The translations under genes were made by a program, and so were the position numbers. A stretch of 48,399 bases of DNA from positions 1 through 48,399 of IMG/VR virus record IMGVR_UViG_3300023184_007092. One strand, 5' to 3'. The notes under the pieces were generated by a model. That model was not told the DNA's origin. It searched no databases and was given only the letters and a program-made list of their open reading frames with translations. Position 1 is the first letter of the stretch. Every line of letters begins with the position of its first letter. Positions 23,856 through 31,843 of the stretch are shown here, piece by piece. The stretch is from a virus.

Positions 23856-25916
23856 TTATTTTTTAAATCTTTTGTCCAATTCTGCTGCGATGTTTTGAAG
23901 ATAGCTATTGCTAACTCCTGTTTTAACAGCATTATTTGGAACTTGATGGGATTCGTTTAATTGTTCTAGATTAGCAGCAGGAGCTGAAAAGCCAGGACGT
24001 GTTTTCCAGAAATTGTTAATCTGATAAGGAGTGTCTAATTTGTAGAATTTACTCTGAGCAACAATTGATGCTTTTTGTGATTCGTTTAGACCTTCCCATG
24101 CAGATACCAATTCTTTCGGCATCATGTCAAGGAATTTCTCGCCTGAGTTAACTTGTTCAGTTAAAGCAGATCCCATTATTTGAACTACGTCCATACCTGA
24201 ATTATAGTTCTGCTCGTTAAGAGCTTTTACGACCTTTTGTTTTTCGGCCTCGTTCAAAGAAATAAATCCTTTTTTAGTGTTGTCATCGACAAGTTTTAAG
24301 AAGGAGTATTTATTTTCGTTAATAATTTCGTCAGTTTTATTCTTGTTAAGATTTTCAATCAATTGATCAACTTTACCCGAAAGTGAGTTGTAATCTCCAG
24401 AGAATCCTGAAGTTCTTTTACCAGTCTTAATTGACTCGTTAACTTCTTTTCCTAAATCAGATTTAGGTGAACCACCTCTGTTAATTGATTCTGCAAGATA
24501 TTGTGTATATTCAATTCCAGATTTAACTTTTTCTGAGATATAATCTGAGTAATTAATGTTACCGTTTAATTTTTCTCCTAGATAATCAGAGTAAGAAATA
24601 CTCTTATCTAGATTTTCTGCTAAGTAATCAGCATAAGAAATGTTTCTGTCTAAGTTCTCAGCTAGATATTCAGAGTAAGAAATATTCTTATCTAAGTTTT
24701 CAGCTAGATATTCAGAGTAAGAAATATTCTTATCTAAGTTTTCAGCTAAGTACTCAGAATAAGAAATGTTCTTGTCAACATTTTCAGCTAGATATTCAGA
24801 GTAAGAAATGTTCTTATCTAAGTTTTCAGCTAAATATTTGCTATAAGCAATATTGTTGTCAAGATTTTCGGCAATGTATTCAGAGTAAGAAATGTTACCA
24901 TCTACATGCTCAGCTAAATATTTTGCATAAGAAATAGCTTTGTCAAGATTTTCAGCTAAATATTTATTATAAGAAATAGATCCTTCTAAATTCTCAGCTA
25001 AATAATCTCCATGCTTAATAGCAGATTCTAAATTCTCAGCTAAATATTCTGAATATTTTTCGAGTCTTTGTACTCTTTCTTCTAAAGCCGAACTGTTACC
25101 AGTAGAAGCAGACGGTGAACCTTTTGACATAGATTTCATTTCATTCTTTAAAGAATCCATTTCTTTTTTAAGAATTAATGAATATTCGTTTAGTTCTTCT
25201 GCAGTGACAAAGTTATTGTCCATGTTTTTTGAATTATTTGTTGTATTTTCTTTCAAGAGTCTAGAGATTTTCTCTGTATCTTTAATTCTATATATCTGCG
25301 TGTTGGAATTTTTCCTTAGGCCAAAACTTTCATTTATGTTGGTAAGTGTAGAAATTACAGACATTTTTTGTGTATCGTTAAAAGATCCAAATCCTAAACT
25401 CTCATATAAGCTTTCTTGAACTCTTTCTAATTGAGCATTTTCAAATCCTGGATCAGCAACTAAATCATAAGTAAATATTTTTTTAATCTCTACTTGTTTA
25501 TTGTCTTTTACGTTACCAGCTGCTCTAGATGAAATAGAAATAGGAATACCAGCATCAACTAAACTCTTAGCAATTTTACCTGCTGGTGTATCTAGAAGTT
25601 TAACTTTAATTCTTACTACTCTTTTGTTATCATCGTAGTCAAGATTAGTAATAATGTGAGAAATGTTCTTCAAAGAAACATCAAACTCTTTTGGGTGATC
25701 TAATTCACCAACTAGTCTATTTTGATCAATCTTCTTTTTAAGATAATCTAAGTGTGGTAGATACTCTTTTTCTTCGTATATTCTATGATTAGAATTTTCG
25801 ACTCCAAAAACAGCTGCTACGCCTTCTAAAAAGTAATCTCCGCCTTCCTTAATTGAAGAAAGGTTCTTAGAAGATTTTTCTAATATTAATACGTAATCTA
25901 GGTTTTTTTCCATCAT
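23856..25916 (-). CDS. Prohead protease-scaffold fusion (gp21/gp22-like)
   Basis: 686 residues. N-terminal part to about 180 is a U9/S78-type prohead protease: LVGELDHPKEF gives His74, GIPISISSRAAG Ser129/130, and LVADPGFENAQLE the last conserved strand. Residues 291-472 are thirteen 14-residue repeats (YLAENLDKNISYSE type), and the C-terminus holds several INE/LNE sites (NINE|S near 196, LNE|S twice). T4 makes the protease (gp21) and the scaffold (gp22) from separate genes; here one chain seems to carry both. Self-cleavage would free the protease and degrade the core. Confidence 0.85.
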   Translation of the reverse strand: MMEKNLDYVLILEKSSKNLSSIKEGGDYFLEGVAAVFGVENSNHRIYEEKEYLPHLDYLKKKIDQNRLVGELDHPKEFDVSLKNISHIITNLDYDDNKRVVRIKVKLLDTPAGKIAKSLVDAGIPISISSRAAGNVKDNKQVEIKKIFTYDLVADPGFENAQLERVQESLYESLGFGSFNDTQKMSVISTLTNINESFGLRKNSNTQIYRIKDTEKISRLLKENTTNNSKNMDNNFVTAEELNEYSLILKKEMDSLKNEMKSMSKGSPSASTGNSSALEERVQRLEKYSEYLAENLESAIKHGDYLAENLEGSISYNKYLAENLDKAISYAKYLAEHVDGNISYSEYIAENLDNNIAYSKYLAENLDKNISYSEYLAENVDKNISYSEYLAENLDKNISYSEYLAENLDKNISYSEYLAENLDRNISYADYLAENLDKSISYSDYLGEKLNGNINYSDYISEKVKSGIEYTQYLAESINRGGSPKSDLGKEVNESIKTGKRTSGFSGDYNSLSGKVDQLIENLNKNKTDEIINENKYSFLKLVDDNTKKGFISLNEAEKQKVVKALNEQNYNSGMDVVQIMGSALTEQVNSGEKFLDMMPKELVSAWEGLNESQKASIVAQSKFYKLDTPYQINNFWKTRPGFSAPAANLEQLNESHQVPNNAVKTGVSNSYLQNIAAELDKRFKK
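24501..25046 (-). repeat. Thirteen tandem 42-nt repeats coding for YLAEN-type scaffold units
   Basis: Residues 291-472 of the fusion protein are 13 units of exactly 14 residues without gaps, consensus YLAENLDKNISYSE. The central six units are nearly identical while the outer ones have drifted (YLGEKLNGNINYSD, YISEKVKSGIEYTQ). 14 residues are two heptads, so a long continuous coiled coil or helical rod is likely. Confidence 0.95.
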
Positions 25917-25923
25917 TTATTTT

Positions 25924-25932
25924 TTATATATC
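25924..25932 (-). promoter_or_regulatory. Candidate late promoter box (GATATATAA)
   Basis: AGATATATAAAAA lies between the stop of the 842-residue gene at 25933 and the ATGATG at 25916. Box to ATG distance is 7 nt, so the leader would be about 3 nt. Confidence 0.55.
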
Positions 25933-28461
25933 TTATTCTTCTGAAGATTCTCCCCCTTCGGCTTGAGCAGATACTCCTTCAGTTATCTCTCCCATTCCTT
26001 CAGATAGCATTTCAAGATCTTCTTCTGATATATGTTTACAGTTTTCTGCTATTTTAGTTACGTTTCCTTCTAATAGCTGAACTCCATTATCACAAGCATC
26101 TTTTGCACCTTCAAAATCTATTGGACCTCCACTTGTAGGATTTTTAGTTTTAAATGACATTGGGAATCCTGGTATATCGTCCATATCTGTTACCATATCT
26201 TTAAAGAATCCTCCTGCACCTCCAGATGTAATGCTATTAATTTCTGATCCTAAGCTTCCACCGCCCATTGCGACATAATCTTTTTTAATTTTTTCCCAAA
26301 CTGATACTGCTTTACCTGATCCGTCGTCTGTATAAGTACCTCTACAAAGAATTAAAGTTGAATAGATTGCTAATAAATCTGGCGATGATACTGTTCCACC
26401 TAAGCTGTTGTATAATCCTCTAGCCATTGCTCTAACAGCTAAATTTTCAATATATCCGTTAAATACGATTATTGATACTGGATGTCTATCATCTCCTGCC
26501 CATTTAGCTACAGCCGAACCTCCAACAGCACCTGTTGCTAAGGTAATTGATCCTGCTGCAGTTGCAAGACTACCTGCTCCACCTATTGCTCCTGCTACTC
26601 CACTTGCTCCTAAAGAAGAAGCTCCTAAAAGAGTACCTCCCACTGGTACGGCAATACCAGCAGCTCCAGCAGTAACTACTAAAGCTCCAATTACTAATCC
26701 TGTTACTAAAGCTCCTTTTCCAACGTCTCCCCACCAATCTGCCCAACTTTCGTCAAAGTAAATTGTATAAGCTCCGTCGTTAACCGGTTTTAAACCTTTC
26801 CATTTAATTTCTTCGCCTCCAGTACCTCCAGTTTGGCCAGTACCTCCTGTTCCTCCAGTTGATCCTGTTCCTCCAGTTGCTCCTACACACGGTAATACTT
26901 TGCCTTGTGCAATTGAGTCTTTAATACATGAATCTTTTAATTTAACTGCTGCATAAGAAGGAGTTACAACTGAAGAAGGTTCTGTTTTTGAACCCGTATC
27001 CTGTCCTTTAAGTCTATCAAATACTTGTTCGTCTAATTTTGCAAAGCTGTATGATTCTTCTATTACTGAATAGAAATCTTCAAATGATAAAATTGGAGAG
27101 CCTTTAATTTCCTCTCTTTCTTGGATTTTGTCTTCGATTGACATTTCCCATTTTTTGCTATCTTTAATAGCTGCACCTACGATCTGACCTGTAGTAACAT
27201 CAATATCATTAGCTGTTAAAGCCATAATAGCGTGGTACATTTCTTCGGTAAGATCTGATTCTAATGATTGACCAGTATTTCCTGAAAGGTAACCCCAAAC
27301 AATATTTGCTACTGTTGCAGTACCTTTACCGTAGATTTTATCTGCTCCACCTTTCTTTGGTAGATATTCTTTAACTGATGGTATAATTTCCATCAATTTG
27401 TTTTGCATTTCACCAATCTCGTTACATTTAATATTTAACTTAACAGGGAAAGTACATGCAGATGTAGTTTTTGGAGCTGGTGTTGGTTTTTTATCGCCAC
27501 CTCCAGTTCCATTTCCTCCTGATCCTGTAGGACCAGGAATTATAATAGGTGCAACTACTGGTGGGGGTGTTAATCCACCTGCCTTTAAAATTCCATCCTT
27601 AATTCTTTCGTATTCTTTCTTTTGTCTGATAATATCATTCAAAAGGTTATCTTGTTGCCTAACGTAATCTTTTCTTTTAAATTCTCCAGATGGTGTAATA
27701 ATGTTAATTATACCTTTTCTGTCGATCATTTGTAGATCTTGAGCTTTTTTATAAAGTCCAGCTGCAACTTCAGTAAATCTTTTTACGTCTTCGTTATTTT
27801 TTAAAACTGCAACGTATTTGTCTCTGTCGATCATACCAACAAAAGCACTAGCAGCATCTAAAGATCCTTTAGATTTATTAAAAGCTTTGCCTCTAAATTC
27901 TGCATCTTCTACATCAGTTTCATCGCCTGATCTACCCTCTTTAACTATTAATCCTTGTTTAACAACTTGACCAAGTAATGAAGGGTTTGTTTTCTTCATT
28001 TGTGCTTCTCTTTCTTGAAGATCGCTCTCAAAGTTTAACAGAAGCTTAGTGATTGTATCTTTCTTAGCACTATCAAATAATTTAGGATCAGATAATGTTT
28101 GTTCTGTTCCTGCTAAAAGATCTGTAATGTATTGGATGTTTTTCTTGTAAGCATCTTTTTGAGCATTGTCCATAGCTGCTAAAGAGTCAATTACTGAAAT
28201 TAAATATTGACGGAAGGTACCAAAATTGTTAGTGCCTAACACCTTGTTTTTAATTTCCTGAAATCCTCTGACTGTTTTAATACTTTCGTTTTTCCCACTT
28301 AATAAAATGGTAAAAAATGTATTCATTGCATTTGATAGCAACGAAATTGTATCAAGAGCTTGAGTTTTCTTTTCTGCTCCTTTGTCCTCCGAAATAGAGG
28401 CCATCATGCTTTCGTAAATAGGATTTATACCTTTGTAGATGTCTTTCATGTTCTTATTCAT
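25933..28461 (-). CDS. Large virion protein with glycine-rich hydrophobic segment
   Basis: 842 residues. Visible parts: helical N-terminal third; Pro/Gly linker at 297-330; a peptidoglycan-binding-like stretch at about 345-395 (GEMQNKLMEIIPSVKEYLPKK with IYGKGTATVANIVWGYL); SPILSFEDFYSVIEES at 455-470, an internal copy of the leader motif; a GTGG-rich linker 526-549; and a Gly/Ala hydrophobic region at 582-652 that could cross or perturb membranes (LVTGLVIGALVVTAGAAGIAV). No known family. I infer an internal head protein that may help DNA entry. It overlaps the nucleotidyltransferase gene by 8 nt. Confidence 0.7.
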   Translation of the reverse strand: MNKNMKDIYKGINPIYESMMASISEDKGAEKKTQALDTISLLSNAMNTFFTILLSGKNESIKTVRGFQEIKNKVLGTNNFGTFRQYLISVIDSLAAMDNAQKDAYKKNIQYITDLLAGTEQTLSDPKLFDSAKKDTITKLLLNFESDLQEREAQMKKTNPSLLGQVVKQGLIVKEGRSGDETDVEDAEFRGKAFNKSKGSLDAASAFVGMIDRDKYVAVLKNNEDVKRFTEVAAGLYKKAQDLQMIDRKGIINIITPSGEFKRKDYVRQQDNLLNDIIRQKKEYERIKDGILKAGGLTPPPVVAPIIIPGPTGSGGNGTGGGDKKPTPAPKTTSACTFPVKLNIKCNEIGEMQNKLMEIIPSVKEYLPKKGGADKIYGKGTATVANIVWGYLSGNTGQSLESDLTEEMYHAIMALTANDIDVTTGQIVGAAIKDSKKWEMSIEDKIQEREEIKGSPILSFEDFYSVIEESYSFAKLDEQVFDRLKGQDTGSKTEPSSVVTPSYAAVKLKDSCIKDSIAQGKVLPCVGATGGTGSTGGTGGTGQTGGTGGEEIKWKGLKPVNDGAYTIYFDESWADWWGDVGKGALVTGLVIGALVVTAGAAGIAVPVGGTLLGASSLGASGVAGAIGGAGSLATAAGSITLATGAVGGSAVAKWAGDDRHPVSIIVFNGYIENLAVRAMARGLYNSLGGTVSSPDLLAIYSTLILCRGTYTDDGSGKAVSVWEKIKKDYVAMGGGSLGSEINSITSGGAGGFFKDMVTDMDDIPGFPMSFKTKNPTSGGPIDFEGAKDACDNGVQLLEGNVTKIAENCKHISEEDLEMLSEGMGEITEGVSAQAEGGESSEE

Positions 28462-29209
28462 TGTAGATATTTGTATATGCTCTAGAGATTAGCTCTATGA
28501 TCTTTTCTATATATCCTTCATTCCTCAGTTTTTTAAACACTAGATTTTCAACAGAAAACTCGCCTTCTCTAAGAAGTCCTTGTTTTCTCATATCTAATAT
28601 TTTTTTCTTGATGGATAAAGCGTGGTTGTAAATCTCAACCTCCGTTGTTGATGAAAAATCTGATGCTGTCATCATATTTTCCATTTGGTTGATATCAGAA
28701 ACTATTCCTTGGAATTTTTTATCAACGTCTCTGTAATCTATATCTGGCGGATTATAGTTAGGAATTCTAATCCATTCATTATTTAATAGTGAAAATAATC
28801 CAGAAGCTGCATGTGGTTCATTAACGTCTTGAATGTATAATTCAACGTCATGATCCCTTAAAACTATTTTGTGACGGAGATTCCATATGAATCTCATTCC
28901 GTCTACTGCTTTTTTTACTAGTTCTACGTTGCTGTCAATGTCTGCAAAATCTACAAGAACATGAACATCTAGATCAGATTTATCTGTCCAGTTATAGTTT
29001 GCTAAAGATCCTGTTAATTGGATATCTTTGATTGGTGCATTAAGTTTTAATGCCTCGTAAAAATCTTGTGCTATCTTTAATAGCTTTTCCCTAATCTGAG
29101 GGTCAAATTTTTGATCTGTCCAAAAAGATGTGTTTAATTCCTTTTTATAGAAATCATTTCTTTCTTCACCCTCTGAAAGCCATCCTGTAAAATTTAATAT
29201 ATTCTTCAA
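28454..29209 (-). CDS. Nucleotidyltransferase-fold protein with capsid-targeting-like leader
   Basis: 251 residues from a TTG start at 29209, the only start that keeps both the leader and the domain in one frame. MKNILNFTGWLSEGEE resembles the head leader with a cut at LSE13|G. LTGSLANYNWTDKSDLDVHVLVDF then gives the pol-beta superfamily motif GS (67-68) and DxD (79-81), and HDVELYIQD the third carboxylate (E123). The C-terminal part is helical. Such enzymes transfer nucleotides to RNA, protein or small molecules. A head-packed catalytic protein would be an analogue of T4 Alt. Coupled to the 842-residue gene. Confidence 0.8.
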   Translation of the reverse strand: MKNILNFTGWLSEGEERNDFYKKELNTSFWTDQKFDPQIREKLLKIAQDFYEALKLNAPIKDIQLTGSLANYNWTDKSDLDVHVLVDFADIDSNVELVKKAVDGMRFIWNLRHKIVLRDHDVELYIQDVNEPHAASGLFSLLNNEWIRIPNYNPPDIDYRDVDKKFQGIVSDINQMENMMTASDFSSTTEVEIYNHALSIKKKILDMRKQGLLREGEFSVENLVFKKLRNEGYIEKIIELISRAYTNIYNE

Positions 29210-29241
29210 ATCTGGATATTATACTGATTATATATCCAGAT
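29210..29241. promoter_or_regulatory. Promoter box within a 10-bp inverted repeat
   Basis: Arms ATCTGGATAT (29210-29219) and ATATCCAGAT (29232-29241) are perfect inverted repeats around 12 nt. The minus-strand box GATATATAA (29228-29236) overlaps the outer arm and the inner arm touches the TTG start at 29209. A regulator could bind this dyad to control the nucleotidyltransferase gene. Confidence 0.6.
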
Positions 29242-29254
29242 CTAAACGGAAAGA

Positions 29255-29956
29255 TTATGAAGAGAGTCTTTTAAAACAATTCATTGTACAATAAACGTCC
29301 TGTTCACAATAATTTTTAATCTCTTCTAATCCATCTTTGTCCCAGAAATGACTATGAACCATTGAACCATCAAGATTGTCTTTTGATGTAGGAACACCCA
29401 AAACATGAGAAATTAAATCGAGGGAAGAAAAAGTTTGTCCCCATGAACCAAATGCAAATATTTCTGCTAGATCAACAAAAGATGTTTCCCATGGTTTTTT
29501 ATTCCACGTCTGTATAATAGGATCTGGGGTTAATCCTTGTATAAGCATTCTTTTACCTAAATATGGTATATCGAAATTCTTAATATTTTGTCCAGCTATT
29601 TTAAATCCTTTGGTCCTAGCATTTGAAAGTACCTTATTAGTTTTTTCCAATACGTCTTTTTCGTCGTTTCCGTAAAAACTTGTTACTCTTTCTAATGACA
29701 AGTCGTTTGTAAATACTCCAAAGCTTACACATACTATTTTACCAAACTCCGGGTGTAGAGAAGCTTTTGCTATCCATAGATCATCAGGATTGGTTGGTTC
29801 ACCCGGTTCTATATTTTTTTGTAGCCATTTGCATCTTTTAACCCAAAGCTCTGCAAGATGAGGATCTTTACTTTTGCAATCCTGTAATGTCGGATAAAGA
29901 CCTACTGTTTCTATGTCAAAGAAAGTATAACCTTCAATTAGATTTTTTTGTATCAT
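29255..29956 (-). CDS. DEDDy-type 3'-5' exonuclease
   Basis: 233 residues, RNase H-fold exonuclease: FFDIETVGLYP is ExoI (D14, E16), GQNIKNFDIPYLGKRM is ExoII (D129), and YCEQDVYCTM is ExoIII with Y216 and D220, so the Tyr (DEDDy) subtype. It resembles the PolB-like exonuclease 2 group rather than a polymerase-linked domain. Residues 25-60 are an insertion between ExoI and the next strand. It may proofread, degrade host DNA or process RNA. Its start is 16 nt from a gene on the other strand. Confidence 0.88.
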   Translation of the reverse strand: MIQKNLIEGYTFFDIETVGLYPTLQDCKSKDPHLAELWVKRCKWLQKNIEPGEPTNPDDLWIAKASLHPEFGKIVCVSFGVFTNDLSLERVTSFYGNDEKDVLEKTNKVLSNARTKGFKIAGQNIKNFDIPYLGKRMLIQGLTPDPIIQTWNKKPWETSFVDLAEIFAFGSWGQTFSSLDLISHVLGVPTSKDNLDGSMVHSHFWDKDGLEEIKNYCEQDVYCTMNCFKRLSS

Positions 29957-29957
29957 G

Positions 29958-29966
29958 AATATATAA
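29958..29966 (+). promoter_or_regulatory. Candidate late promoter box (AATATATAA) in a 16-nt divergent gap
   Basis: The whole space between the ATG of the exonuclease (29956, minus) and that of the small protein (29973, plus) is 16 nt and consists of this box plus TTTACT. TATATA reads the same on both strands, so one box may serve both genes, although the minus-strand distance is only 2 nt. Confidence 0.5.
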
Positions 29967-29972
29967 TTTACT

Positions 29973-30239
29973 ATGGAAAAATACGGTTATAAAAATATAA
30001 GTAGCAGAAACGGATTTGAAGAAGCTTCTAAGAGAGACACACAAATCCCTAATAATCCTGTTGACACAAAAAATCTTACCAATTATGATTTTATTGATTG
30101 GTCCACTAAAGGAAATTTTGGAATGCCGGGACAAACAAGATACTTTGTTAAAGAAGTTAACGATCTTATAAAGGCAAGTGATAAAGCTTCTTCTGCTATT
30201 ATGGGAGAAAGAGATCCAAAAGGATATGTTGGTTGGTAA
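29973..30239 (+). CDS. Small hypothetical protein
   Basis: 88 residues on the plus strand among minus-strand genes. It is polar, with NFGMPGQTRYFVKEVNDLIKASDK and a C-terminal GERDPKGYVGW. No known family. The isolated plus orientation, a proper ATG 6 nt after a promoter box, and a stop 2 nt short of the convergent next gene argue that it is real rather than a chance frame. Likely a late accessory or structural protein. Confidence 0.65.
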   Translation: MEKYGYKNISSRNGFEEASKRDTQIPNNPVDTKNLTNYDFIDWSTKGNFGMPGQTRYFVKEVNDLIKASDKASSAIMGERDPKGYVGW

Positions 30240-30241
30240 CA

Positions 30242-30997
30242 TTATCTAGGATCTGGAAGATTATTATCAAAAGCCACATCTACAATTAAATTATAAGGAT
30301 TTAGATCCTTTACTGTAACTGTTTCCTCCTGGTTTGAAGGACAATAAAACATTATAGGATTAGCTCGTTCTGCCCAAGTAGAAGCTGCCAAAAAGAAACT
30401 TTCCTTGTAAGTTAGTCCCCCTTGATTTGTTCTATGAGAAGATGTTCGGAAAACTATAGGAATTTTCTTTTCGATATATGTAACGGAAAGTAAATCTTTT
30501 ACAGAAAAAAGACTAGGTTTTTCGTCGTTTATTAAGCAAATCTTTTTTTGTGTTCTCCATGGAAGATTATCAAAAAATTTACAAAACTCAGTCATGCTTT
30601 TTCTTCTGTTACCTTTTGCACCACCAATATGGCAAATCAAAGGGACATCAAATTTACCACCATCTAATTCGTCAATAAAATCACCAATCCTTAAAATTTC
30701 TTCTCTTGCTTTTTTCTTTGACTCGTTATCCGTGGAAATTATATTGTGTTTGCTTTTAATATAAAAAGCTATTCTTATGTCAAGATCGTCCAAGAAATAA
30801 AAAAATCTTTCCTTCTCCGGAGCAAGAACCTCTAAATTGCTTTCTATATCTTTTTCCGATAGCTCAACAATAAACATTTTATACCCCAAATTTAACGATC
30901 CTTTTATTTGATCACAAATTTTTCGGATTAAAGAGGATTCCTTAGAAATTATTGGGTCGGGAAGTCTAATGACAATCCCATTACGTATTAAATCCAT
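30242..30997 (-). CDS. UvsE/UvdE-like TIM-barrel protein, divergent
   Basis: 251 residues. VPLICHIGGAKGNRRKSMTEFCKFFDNLPWRTQKKICLINDEKPSLFSVKDLL follows the UV-damage endonuclease pattern (HxGG..G....RF......LP......L.ENDD.....LL). Expected metal ligands are partly lost: the usual LEND Glu is Ile in LINDE, and the usual D..HH site reads RTSSHR. It may have another activity or be inactive as a nuclease. The neighbouring UVR-motif protein also has a repair flavour. Confidence 0.7.
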   Translation of the reverse strand: MDLIRNGIVIRLPDPIISKESSLIRKICDQIKGSLNLGYKMFIVELSEKDIESNLEVLAPEKERFFYFLDDLDIRIAFYIKSKHNIISTDNESKKKAREEILRIGDFIDELDGGKFDVPLICHIGGAKGNRRKSMTEFCKFFDNLPWRTQKKICLINDEKPSLFSVKDLLSVTYIEKKIPIVFRTSSHRTNQGGLTYKESFFLAASTWAERANPIMFYCPSNQEETVTVKDLNPYNLIVDVAFDNNLPDPR

Positions 30998-31029
30998 ACT
31001 AATTTTATTGATTTAATTAAATAAGTTTC

Positions 31030-31839
31030 TTAAAGCAAATCGAAAGCCTCTAGATTCATTTTTGGCCAAGCCTCTAGCTGACTTATCGGAGAAAGATTAG
31101 CAACCTTTACCCCCTTCTTTTCTAGCTCTCTTCTAAGCTGCATATACTCGTTGTCTATATTAACAACATGTTTTGCTAGTTTGTGAGTTCCCGTTTTTGA
31201 AAAAAAGTGGTCGCTTGTAAAATCTACACCAACCATACCAATTTTCTTAGCTCCTAATTGATAAGCTATTATTACTGCCATGTAGGGTGAATTCATTGTG
31301 TGATCAACAAACTGAAATTGATCCAGCCTTGGATTATTTCTTTCCCCAACTTTTACTTTTACTAAATGAGAGCTTCTTACAATTGGCCCTGGATCGTCTA
31401 AATGAGAAAATATAACAGGGCTTAAAGAATTCTGTACGTATTCCCATCTCCCCCTCATAAATGTTCTATTATCGTTAACAACTACTAAAAAGTCAGGAGT
31501 TAATTTTCTTTCGATATCATTTACCCCAATTACATAATATTTGCTAAAATCCGAATAAAGATTAAGTGACGAACCACACCCTGCAACTATAAACGTTTCC
31601 CCTGAAAATTTACCAATATAATCCGGATATAGATTGTGACCTAAATATTGACTTTTTACCTCAGTCTTTATTCTATCAGTTGAAAGCTCATTCATAACAC
31701 TATAATTCTGATTATTAATAGGTATTATAGTATTTTGTTTGGTTTTATTTCCTAAAGTACTAAAATCCCCATTAAAATTAGGATTTCTAGCTTTCTCTCT
31801 GCTAATCCTTAAAAGGTTTCTTTTTCTTTCTATTGACAT
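31030..31839 (-). CDS. MptE/DUF115-like putative glycosyltransferase
   Basis: 269 residues. ETFIVAGCGSSLNLYSDFS is a glycine-rich nucleotide-binding start, GVNDIERKLTPDFLVVVND follows, and NSPYMAVIIAYQLGAKKIGMVGVDFT is the typical C-terminal block of DUF115/MptE-like and sialyltransferase-like (GT42-like) proteins. These bind a nucleotide sugar or pterin. A 75-residue polar N-terminus precedes the domain. It sits away from the glycan cassette but next to the fiber gene, so a role in fiber decoration is possible; this is inference. Confidence 0.7.
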   Translation of the reverse strand: MSIERKRNLLRISREKARNPNFNGDFSTLGNKTKQNTIIPINNQNYSVMNELSTDRIKTEVKSQYLGHNLYPDYIGKFSGETFIVAGCGSSLNLYSDFSKYYVIGVNDIERKLTPDFLVVVNDNRTFMRGRWEYVQNSLSPVIFSHLDDPGPIVRSSHLVKVKVGERNNPRLDQFQFVDHTMNSPYMAVIIAYQLGAKKIGMVGVDFTSDHFFSKTGTHKLAKHVVNIDNEYMQLRRELEKKGVKVANLSPISQLEAWPKMNLEAFDLL

Positions 31840-31843
31840 TCTA

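Noticed and set aside
24501-25046. Regular direct repeats that might suggest a CRISPR array
   Set aside because: The 42-nt units are contiguous, in frame and without spacers; they code the scaffold repeats.
26408-26761. 117-codon Ala/Pro-rich frame on the plus strand
   Set aside because: It is opposite the glycine-rich segment of the 842-residue protein; antisense shadow.
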